A stretch of 16,216 bases of DNA. It comes from Acidilobaceae archaeon UBA162. GTDB taxonomy: Archaea > Thermoproteota > Thermoprotei_A > Sulfolobales > Acidilobaceae. Location of the stretch: positions 1 to 16,216 of the forward strand of contig DAJS01000018.1 of assembly GCA_002496425.1 (NCBI GenBank), in the 5' to 3' direction. The notes below the pieces were generated by a model. It was not told the DNA's origin, searched no databases, and saw only the letters and a list, made by a program, of their open reading frames with translations. Below, in pieces: positions 8,013 through 13,545 of this stretch (its first letter is position 1; the number at the start of each line of letters is the position of its first letter). The position numbers were made by a program, and so were the translations under genes.

Positions 8013-8023
8013 GCTAAAATAGC
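8013..8023. promoter_or_regulatory. Symmetric TATA element between panE and the Alba gene
   Basis: GCTAAAATAGC has inverted GCTA/TAGC arms around AAA. On the minus strand it reads as a TATA box about 27 bases before the panE GTG (7990). On the plus strand it reads as one about 35 bases before the Alba ATG (8053). A single AT-rich element may serve both divergent genes. Confidence 0.5.
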
Positions 8024-8052
8024 AGGTAGGACCAACGTAGCTAGGAACCCTC

Positions 8053-8319
8053 ATGGAGGGCAGGAGCAGGATAACGGTAACGGAGCAGGGTACCGCTGAG
8101 GACTACGCGCTGAAGGCTATACTTGAGTTCAACAGGGGCTACAAACAGGTAGAGCTCTATGCAGTCGGTGACGACATCTGTAAGCTGGTAGATGCCCTCC
8201 TAATAATTAGGGAGAGGATGGGGGAGGCACTTAAGATAGACTCAGCTGATATAGGTGCTGTGAGGCCTAGAGGAAGAGGTACTAGCTACCTCAGCGTCAT
8301 CGTGAGGCGCCTTGCCTAG
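8053..8319 (+). CDS. Alba-family DNA/RNA-binding chromatin protein (Alba2-like)
   Basis: Alba proteins are small dimeric proteins that coat archaeal DNA and RNA. This 88-aa sequence follows the Alba fold pattern: first strand RITVTEQG, a helix with AEDYALKAILEFNRGYKQVELYAVG, the second helix beginning ICKLVDALLIIRERMG, and a basic beta-hairpin (about 67-78, AVRPRGRGTSY) before the last strand LSVIVRRLA. The usual GKKP DNA-contact motif of Alba1, with its acetylatable Lys, is replaced by an acidic or neutral segment (EQGTAED). That resembles Sulfolobus Alba2, which pairs with Alba1 to change DNA bridging. ATG 8053 has a weak AGGA about 6 bases upstream. It precedes aIF5A by about 50 bases; the latter has its own TATA. 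Confidence 0.82.
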   Translation: MEGRSRITVTEQGTAEDYALKAILEFNRGYKQVELYAVGDDICKLVDALLIIRERMGEALKIDSADIGAVRPRGRGTSYLSVIVRRLA

Positions 8320-8331
8320 CTGTTGGAACAC

Positions 8332-8338
8332 TTTAAAA
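8332..8338 (+). promoter_or_regulatory. TATA box of aIF5A
   Basis: TTTAAAA is centred about 26 bases before position 8361, giving a leader of about 10 bases to ATG 8371. It shows that aIF5A can be transcribed independently of the Alba gene. Confidence 0.55.
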
Positions 8339-8370
8339 GCGCGCGTCGTTAGACTTAAGTGGTGTCCACA

Positions 8371-8781
8371 ATGAGTATCCAGTTTGCGACGCTTGGAGAG
8401 CTGAAGAAGGGTAGCTACATAGTGATAGATGGTGAGCCGTGCCGCATAGTTGAGATAACAAAGGCTAAGACAGGTAAGCATGGGAGTGCTAAGGCTCACG
8501 TAGTTGCCATAAGCCTCTTCAGTGGTCAGAAGAAGACCCTCGTGGCTCCCATAGATGCACAGGTTCAGGTGCCAATAATTGATAAGCGCAATGGGCAGGT
8601 GCTTGCAGATCTAGGCAACTCGATTCAGCTCATGGATCTAGAGACCTACGACACCATAGAGGTTGAGAAGCCAACCGATGATCCGGAACTAGTGCAGAGC
8701 CTGAAGCCTGGGGTTCAGATAGAGTACTGGCTGATAATGGGGAAGCCAAAGATAGTAAGGACTAGGTCAACTGAGGAGTAA
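8371..8781 (+). CDS. eif5A: Translation initiation factor aIF5A (hypusinated)
   Basis: aIF5A binds the ribosome near the E/P sites, relieves stalling at proline-rich stretches and aids termination. It needs a hypusine or deoxyhypusine modification. The 136-aa protein has the modified loop KAKTGKHGSAKAH, with the target Lys36 in TGKHG. The N-terminal SH3-like domain starts FATLGELKKGSYIVIDGEPC, and a C-terminal OB-fold domain follows. The sequence is close to my memory of Sulfolobus aIF5A, whose N-terminus MSI matches the ATG at 8371. Upstream in-frame GTGs at 8359 and 8362 fall at the predicted transcription start, so they are less likely. It converges on tfb, whose stop is 53 bases away. Confidence 0.96.
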   Translation: MSIQFATLGELKKGSYIVIDGEPCRIVEITKAKTGKHGSAKAHVVAISLFSGQKKTLVAPIDAQVQVPIIDKRNGQVLADLGNSIQLMDLETYDTIEVEKPTDDPELVQSLKPGVQIEYWLIMGKPKIVRTRSTEE

Positions 8782-8834
8782 CCAAAAAGAATCTGGATCA
8801 AGGGCTGCACTATTAGCTTAAAAGTATTGGCTGT

Positions 8835-9788
8835 TTATGATGTCACCTGTTCATTCTTTAGGTCTTCACCAACCAGCTCTTTGTACCTGTTCCTGACGGT
8901 GACCTCCGTGACGCCAGCCACATGGGCTATCTCCTTCTGCGTCCTCCTCAGCCCGAACTTGAGCGCAGCCAGGTAAACAGCGGCTGCAGACAGGCCGCTG
9001 GGATCCTTGCCAGCAGTTATGCCTCTGCTCCTGGCCTCCCTCAATACCTTGATGGCCTCTATGGTAACGTAGTCAGGTAGGCCCAGGGCGCTTACTATCC
9101 TGGTCACGAAGAGCTCAGGCTCTATTACAGGTATGTCAACGCCCAGGTCCCTGACCAACAGTCTGTAACACCTGGCTATCTCCCTTTTGGTGTCAGCGCT
9201 CTTGGTGGGCAGGTATTTGACTATATCATCTATCGTGCATGGTATCCTGAGCTTGCGGCAGGCGGCATACAGAGTAGCCGCCACCACACTGTCTATGCTC
9301 CGGCCCCTGGTCAACCCTTTCTCAGTAGCGTCCCTGTACATCTTGGAGGCCTCATCCTTGACCTTCTCTGACAGCTCCATCTTAGTTGCAATCTCGTCAA
9401 GTATCTTCAGGGCCTGGTTGATGTTCTTCTCCAGCCCACTTAGCGTCCTGCCTATCCTATAGCTCCTCTGAAGCCTTAGGGCCTCGATCCTCTTAGAGAG
9501 CCCCCTAATGTGCTTCCCGCTGCCCTCGTGGAGAGCTCCTAGGTAGACGTCAACGCCCCAGTTAGGCTTAGCCACTGACAAGGGACCCCCGACCCTGTTC
9601 CTCCTCGCCCTCTCCTCGGGCGTGTAGGCACGCCACTCGGCCTCATCGCCTATGACTTGCTCCTCTAGGATCTCGCCAGTGTCGGCGCAGACTCGTGCGC
9701 CAGTGTTAGCGTCAAATACTATGCGCCCAGACGGGCACCTAGGATCCTTATCCCCATCCTGACTTCCCGAAGCCTCGGGGTTATACAT
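8835..9788 (-). CDS. tfb: Transcription initiation factor B (TFB)
   Basis: TFB bridges TBP-bound TATA/BRE DNA and RNA polymerase. From ATG 9803 the sequence shows an N-terminal zinc-ribbon region (23-50), the linker/B-reader with RVGGPLS (70-76), and two cyclin repeats (about 115-215 and 220-315). The second repeat ends in the BRE-reading helix-turn-helix RRTQKEIAHVAGVTEVTVRN. Only two of the usual four zinc-ribbon cysteines remain: Cys23 and Cys39 are present, but Gly26 and Thr42 replace the others. As I recall, Sulfolobus TFB1 has the same pattern, so this is probably a lineage trait rather than decay. I favour ATG 9788 over 9803 because GGGGGG lies 7 bases upstream and the TATA box at 9842-9849 fits. 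The gene is divergent from a GTPase gene. Confidence 0.95.
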   Translation of the reverse strand: MYNPEASGSQDGDKDPRCPSGRIVFDANTGARVCADTGEILEEQVIGDEAEWRAYTPEERARRNRVGGPLSVAKPNWGVDVYLGALHEGSGKHIRGLSKRIEALRLQRSYRIGRTLSGLEKNINQALKILDEIATKMELSEKVKDEASKMYRDATEKGLTRGRSIDSVVAATLYAACRKLRIPCTIDDIVKYLPTKSADTKREIARCYRLLVRDLGVDIPVIEPELFVTRIVSALGLPDYVTIEAIKVLREARSRGITAGKDPSGLSAAAVYLAALKFGLRRTQKEIAHVAGVTEVTVRNRYKELVGEDLKNEQVTS

Positions 9789-9832
9789 TATTATACCCCC
9801 CATAAATATATGCGTTACTGCTCTTCTGAATG

Positions 9833-9866
9833 TTGAGCAAAATTTATAAGCTCAGATGAAGCTCAA
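9833..9866 (-). promoter_or_regulatory. tfb promoter: TATA box framed by an inverted repeat
   Basis: The minus strand reads TTATAAAT at 9849-9842, a strong TATA element about 26 bases before position 9819. TTGAGC (9833-9838) and GCTCA (9850-9854) flank it as an inverted repeat, and GCTCAA recurs at 9861-9866. The symmetry could be an operator over the TATA/BRE. Confidence 0.45.
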
Positions 9867-9882
9867 CTATCGTCCTGGAGGC

Positions 9883-9898
9883 TTATAATGTTTTTAAG
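9883..9898 (+). promoter_or_regulatory. TATA-like elements upstream of the GTPase gene
   Basis: TTATAAT (9883-9889) and TTTTTAAG (9891-9898) are both AT-rich TATA candidates. The second would start transcription near 9921, giving a leader of about 23 bases to TTG 9944. Confidence 0.4.
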
Positions 9899-9943
9899 TA
9901 GTTTTGGGTTACCTGAATAGATTAGCGAAGAGGAGCAAAGGAG

Positions 9944-10744
9944 TTGCTACTAGCGGACTGGCACTCCCTAGCCAGGGCAGTGAAGAGGTCGGATGGAGTT
10001 ATAGAAGTAGTTGATGCTAGGGATCCGCTAGGGACCAGAAGCAGGAGGCTTGAAGGGATTGCCAGAGCGTTCAACAGGCCCTTTATACTTGTGCTAAACA
10101 AGGTTGACTTGGTTCCTAAGTGGGACTCGAAGGCCTGGATAGACTACTTCTCGTCAAGGGGCATAAGAGCTGTGCCCGTCTCCGCCATCAGGAGGAAGGG
10201 CAAGGAGGAGCTTCTTAAGGCCATGAAGGAGGCAGTCAAGGAGAGGCCAGCTACCTTCGTGATAGCAGGCTACCCCAAGACTGGCAAGTCAAGTATAATC
10301 AACATGTTCAAGGGCTACAGAAGCGCACCCACTAGTCCTGTGCCAGGCTCGCCGGGCTACACCAGGGGCTACACCATATATAAAGTAAGCCAGAATATTT
10401 ACATACTTGACACGCCAGGTACGATACCTGTTGAGGGGGATTATCTGGAGTCCGTCATAAGGGGCAGGGCACCTGAAGAGCTCTCGGACCCAGTTAAGCC
10501 AGCAGTCATGCTGCTCGAGAGGGCCCTTACTTACAACCCCAACTTGGCCCTGAGGGCTTATGGCATAGCTGAGAGGGATCCCTATGTCATACTTGAGATG
10601 ATAGCCAGGAGGAGGTCCTGGTTCTATAAGAGCACAGGTGATCCAAACATAGAGGAGGCCGCCAGAGCTGTTATCAGAGACTACCATAAGGCCAAACTTT
10701 GGTTCTTCGTACCCCCTCCAGTCAATGAGGCTAGGACAGGGTGA
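9944..10744 (+). CDS. Circularly permuted GTPase (YlqF/RbgA-like, ribosome assembly)
   Basis: The GTPase motifs appear in permuted order: G4 NKVD (52-55), G5-like VSAI (79-82), then the P-loop GYPKTGKSS (109-117), a G2-region threonine in SPGYTRG (136-142) and G3 DTPG (156-159). That order defines the YlqF/YawG family, whose studied members help assemble the large ribosomal subunit. The N-terminus has the family signature DGVIEVVDARDPLGTRSRRLE. Length is 266 aa. The only start compatible with this N-terminus is TTG 9944, since a stop lies in frame at 9923. GAGGAG-type purines (9929-9934) are about 9 bases away. The end overlaps the aldehyde oxidoreductase gene by 14 bases, tail-to-tail. The exact ribosomal substrate is unknown. 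Confidence 0.88.
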   Translation: MLLADWHSLARAVKRSDGVIEVVDARDPLGTRSRRLEGIARAFNRPFILVLNKVDLVPKWDSKAWIDYFSSRGIRAVPVSAIRRKGKEELLKAMKEAVKERPATFVIAGYPKTGKSSIINMFKGYRSAPTSPVPGSPGYTRGYTIYKVSQNIYILDTPGTIPVEGDYLESVIRGRAPEELSDPVKPAVMLLERALTYNPNLALRAYGIAERDPYVILEMIARRRSWFYKSTGDPNIEEAARAVIRDYHKAKLWFFVPPPVNEARTG

Positions 10745-12563
10745 CGTATTTATCGAGTTCAGGTATGAGAAAGTCAAGACCGAGCCTGTGCAGCGTCTTC
10801 TTGGTCGGCACGCCGTTCCTGTCCCAGCCCCTGAGTTCGTAATAGTAATCGAGGAGAACGTTGTACTTGTCATAGTCTAGGTGGGCCCCAGCCAGAGGAC
10901 CCTTGGTCAGGGGCCTCTTAAACCACTTGGCCGGCGGCATGTCGTAGTCCCTGGACCAGCCTCCTTTTTCCCTTATCCATATAGCCCTGATGAGCGCATA
11001 GGTCCTGTCGGCAATGGCATAGAGGTCATCCCACGTGTATTCGACACCGGTGGAGTAGTAGAGGAGAAGCGGGTAGTGGTCAAGGCTTAGGCCCACCTCG
11101 ACCCATGGTAGCCTGCAGGTGGTAAAGCTCTCAAACATACCCCTTATTCTCTGGAGCTCTATGACCTTGGCTGCCTTCTCCTTAGAGTAAGCGAACCTAT
11201 CGTGTTGGACCTCCCAGCTTATCACCCAAGCGTCTTTGTGGTGGGCCCCTATAGGACTAGTAGCGAAGGCTAACGCCATGCCCGGGGCTGCGTGGCAGTC
11301 ATAGGCGCTCACGCCCAGGCCCTTCACGTCCATTGAGAACTCGCAGCCACCCACCTTCCTGCAGGCTCCAGAGCTGGACTCCGCAAGGAGGTCGCCGAGC
11401 CCTGTGGACCTCTTGGCTATCTGGCCCGCAACCTCAAAGAGACCTTTAGTGTCGCCCCATTCTAGGGACTTATCAACGTAGTTCTTAAGCAGGCCTACCT
11501 GGCTGGCCTCTATGGCCCAGCTCAGCGTCGTGCCGAGGCTCTCAGTGTCCATGCCCATCTGGTCGGCGAGCCTGTTTATCATGGCTACATCAGCTAAGTG
11601 ATCTATGCCCAGGTTGCTGCCCAGGAGGGCCACATTCTCGTAATCCAGCTCGCTCTTGACACCCATAGCGTCGAGAACCACGTTGCCGCAGTTCATGTTG
11701 CAATTAGGGCAGCCCCTCTGCTCTACCTTCATTGACTCCATGGTGAAGCCGTCTATGCCTTTGAAGCCATCAAAGACCCCCTCTGAGAAGTTGTATGTAG
11801 GCAACACGCTGGTCTCCTGGGCCCAGTCCACAGTAGCCATGGTGCCTTGTCTCATCCAGAACGGGTACCCTGGCCTGCCCTTGATCTCGACCAGGGCCTT
11901 AGTGGCCTGGACCAGGTAGTCCTTCTGATCGTAGAGGTCCGTCTTTTCATTACCCCTTATCACGACGGCCTTGAGCCTCTTGGACCCCATGACTGCTCCT
12001 ATACCGGGTCTGCCGCCACTCCTTCCCTCTTGGCTAATTATTGTAGCAAACCTGACCAGGTTCTCTCCAGCGGGCCCTATCTCCACAATTCCAGCGAACC
12101 TGCCGTACCTCTTCCTTAACTTCTCCTCGGTAGTCCAGGTGTCCAGGCCCCAGAGATCGTCAGCAGGCTCAAAGAAGGCCTTGCTACCATCTATTACTGC
12201 AGTGACGGGCTTGTCGGAGGCGCCGCTGAAGACTATGGCATCAAGGCCCGCCTTTCTCATCTCATTAGAGAGCATAGTCCCAACATTGCCATCTCCGTAG
12301 CCCCCTGTCAAGGGGCTCTTGGCAGCCACCTGAACCTTCCCAGTGCTGGGTCCAGGGAGGCCGCTGAGGGGGCCTACTGCCAATACAAGCAGGTTATCAG
12401 GGCCCAGGGGGTCAGCGCCAGGCTTTAGGTACTCCCACAGAATCCTGGCTGCCAGCCCTCTGCCACCTACATACATCAGTGCCCACTCGGCTGGGTAGTT
12501 AACCACCTTGGCCTCGCGTCTCGTGAGGTCAATCCACATCAAACGCCCGCTCCAGCCCTTCAA
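10731..12563 (-). CDS. aor: Aldehyde ferredoxin oxidoreductase (tungsten bispterin type)
   Basis: AOR-family enzymes oxidise aldehydes to carboxylic acids, passing electrons to ferredoxin, with a tungsten (or molybdenum) bis-pyranopterin and a [4Fe-4S] cluster. The 610-aa sequence matches the roughly 605-aa P. furiosus AOR in length. Cluster ligands are visible as C285-x2-C288-x3-C292 and a distant C483 in TTCRLPW. The N-terminal beta domain (GRLMWIDLT; TGKVQVAAKSPLTGGYGDGNVG) and the pterin-binding GGRPGIGAVMGSKRLKAVV (183-201) are typical. ELDYEN (305-310) and APGMALAFATSPIGAHH (426-442) carry the likely Glu and His near the metal. The subtype (AOR, GAPOR or a WOR) cannot be fixed by eye. 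TTG 12563 keeps the conserved GWSGRL start; ATG 12539 would lose it. No ferredoxin or pterin-synthesis gene is adjacent. Confidence 0.93.
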   Translation of the reverse strand: MKGWSGRLMWIDLTRREAKVVNYPAEWALMYVGGRGLAARILWEYLKPGADPLGPDNLLVLAVGPLSGLPGPSTGKVQVAAKSPLTGGYGDGNVGTMLSNEMRKAGLDAIVFSGASDKPVTAVIDGSKAFFEPADDLWGLDTWTTEEKLRKRYGRFAGIVEIGPAGENLVRFATIISQEGRSGGRPGIGAVMGSKRLKAVVIRGNEKTDLYDQKDYLVQATKALVEIKGRPGYPFWMRQGTMATVDWAQETSVLPTYNFSEGVFDGFKGIDGFTMESMKVEQRGCPNCNMNCGNVVLDAMGVKSELDYENVALLGSNLGIDHLADVAMINRLADQMGMDTESLGTTLSWAIEASQVGLLKNYVDKSLEWGDTKGLFEVAGQIAKRSTGLGDLLAESSSGACRKVGGCEFSMDVKGLGVSAYDCHAAPGMALAFATSPIGAHHKDAWVISWEVQHDRFAYSKEKAAKVIELQRIRGMFESFTTCRLPWVEVGLSLDHYPLLLYYSTGVEYTWDDLYAIADRTYALIRAIWIREKGGWSRDYDMPPAKWFKRPLTKGPLAGAHLDYDKYNVLLDYYYELRGWDRNGVPTKKTLHRLGLDFLIPELDKYVTLS

Positions 12564-12606
12564 GTTCTCAGTCCCTTACTGGCGACTGAAAGATTTGGCG
12601 GGCTGG

Positions 12607-12655
12607 AAATTAAATGTGAGAGTCCTTTCTCGGTACTTGCCAGGAGGTTAAGATA
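12607..12655. promoter_or_regulatory. Divergent promoters between aor and the small helical protein
   Basis: The minus strand has TTTAATTT (12614-12607), a TATA candidate for aor with a leader of about 22 bases. The plus strand has TTAAGATA (12648-12655) for the downstream gene. GAGGTGGT (12686-12693) is a strong Shine-Dalgarno pointing to GTG 12698. Confidence 0.4.
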
Positions 12656-12697
12656 ATAGGCCCGGCACCCCCTAGTTCCCTCAGCGAGGTGGTAAGG

Positions 12698-13141
12698 GTG
12701 ACTCAGCAGAGGGCTGACATAGACGAGTTCCTGCACAACTTAGACAGGTGGATTGCGATGCAGCAGAGCATGTTGCAGATGTTCAAGGATAACGAGGAAA
12801 AGGTGGCGGAGTCCGACAGGCTTGAGATAATAGTTAACACTAGGCTTGCCTTCAATCATATGATGAGAACCATTAAGGCCTTCGACGACTGGCTTCAGGA
12901 TCCCTTCATAACTATTAATGCGCCCAAGGAGCTGCTCGTGGACGTCTGGAGGAGGACCATTAAGATACTTGAGGAGCTCCTCCAGCTCGACATAGATCAC
13001 ACGTCGGGCATGAGGAAAACCCTTGAAGACTACGCCAAGAACGGCAAGCTGAATCCGCTGGTGGTCAGGTTCAGGGAGATAGGCTCGGCCGAGCAGGAGC
13101 AGAGGAGGAGCAGCGGAGAGACAACAACCATATCCTTTTAG
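12698..13141 (+). CDS. Conserved-looking helical protein of unknown function
   Basis: I do not firmly recognise this protein of about 148 aa. It is almost entirely predicted helix, acidic and hydrophilic, with no signal peptide or membrane segment. Features that look conserved are RLAFNHMMRTIKAFDDWLQDP (about residues 50-70) and a later helix LEELLQLDIDHTS, followed by a disordered Glu/Arg/Ser/Thr tail ending TISF. It may belong to the small crenarchaeal family DUF2153, which I recall as containing a similar FDDWLQ/IDHT pattern; that is low-confidence memory. I see no enzymatic motif. GTG 12698 is favoured over GTG 12689 because the Shine-Dalgarno GAGGTGGT overlaps the latter. It is divergent from aor and lies 54 bases upstream of S25e on the same strand, but S25e has its own strong TATA box. 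Confidence 0.75.
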   Translation: MTQQRADIDEFLHNLDRWIAMQQSMLQMFKDNEEKVAESDRLEIIVNTRLAFNHMMRTIKAFDDWLQDPFITINAPKELLVDVWRRTIKILEELLQLDIDHTSGMRKTLEDYAKNGKLNPLVVRFREIGSAEQEQRRSSGETTTISF

Positions 13142-13150
13142 CCCGTCAAT

Positions 13151-13158
13151 TTTTATAA
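13151..13158 (+). promoter_or_regulatory. TATA box of the S25e gene
   Basis: TTTTATAA, centred at about 13155, predicts transcription start near 13181. That is inside the palindrome at 13169-13184 and about 15 bases before ATG 13196. Confidence 0.6.
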
Positions 13159-13168
13159 ATCCAAGGGG

Positions 13169-13184
13169 CCTAAGGATCCTTAGG
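13169..13184. repeat. Perfect 16-bp palindrome at the S25e transcription start
   Basis: CCTAAGGATCCTTAGG reads identically on both strands. It begins about 14 bases after the centre of the TATA box and covers the predicted transcription start, a common position for archaeal repressor operators. As RNA it could form a 6-bp stem with a GATC loop. Confidence 0.6.
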
Positions 13185-13195
13185 TGCTTGCAGGC

Positions 13196-13543
13196 ATGTC
13201 GTCAGAGGCTAAGGGTCAGAGCTCGAGGAGGGGTCAGGCTCGGCAGGGCGCGGCTCCAGCGACAGCCAAGGGCAGGGCGGCCCCAGCAAGACAGGCAGCA
13301 AGGGCCGCAGCCCCTGTCATTGAAGTTACGCCCGAGCTGATCAACCGAGCCAGGAGGGAGGTGAGCAAGGCCAGGTATATGACGCCATTCAGGCTGTCAC
13401 AGGCGCTCTCAATAAATATGTCAATAGCAAGAAAGCTGTTGAAGAGGCTCGTGGCTGAGGGCGTGCTGAGGGCAGTAGCTAAAAACAGGAGGTTGATAGT
13501 GGCTGTCCCATTGCCTGCCGAGGGCGCTAAGGAGGGTAGCTGA
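13196..13543 (+). CDS. rps25e: Small ribosomal subunit protein S25e
   Basis: S25e is an archaeal/eukaryotic protein of the small-subunit head. The 115-aa protein has a long basic Ala/Arg/Gln-rich N-terminal tail (about 1-45), as expected for rRNA contact. A winged-helix domain follows (about 46-108): VTPELINRARREVSKARYMTP, then FRLSQALSINMSIARKLLKRLVAEGVLRAVAKNRRLIV. The wing and the helix-turn-helix match the S25e family. The start is ATG 13196, giving MSSEAKG. The in-frame GTG at 13184 sits on the predicted transcription start and inside the palindrome, so it is less likely. The gene ends 2 bases before the stop of the ribonucleotide reductase gene on the other strand. Confidence 0.88.
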   Translation: MSSEAKGQSSRRGQARQGAAPATAKGRAAPARQAARAAAPVIEVTPELINRARREVSKARYMTPFRLSQALSINMSIARKLLKRLVAEGVLRAVAKNRRLIVAVPLPAEGAKEGS

Positions 13544-13545
13544 GC

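Noticed and set aside
9854..9916. AGATGAA and a later CTGA in the tfb/GTPase intergenic region, a possible C/D-box RNA.
   Set aside because: The C box is a poor match, no D'/C' pair is seen, and TATA elements and repeats account for the AT-rich stretch.
10289..10873. Minus-strand open frame of 194 codons across the GTPase/aor junction.
   Set aside because: It covers the GTPase P-loop region antisense and overlaps the aor 3' end in another frame; no family features are seen.
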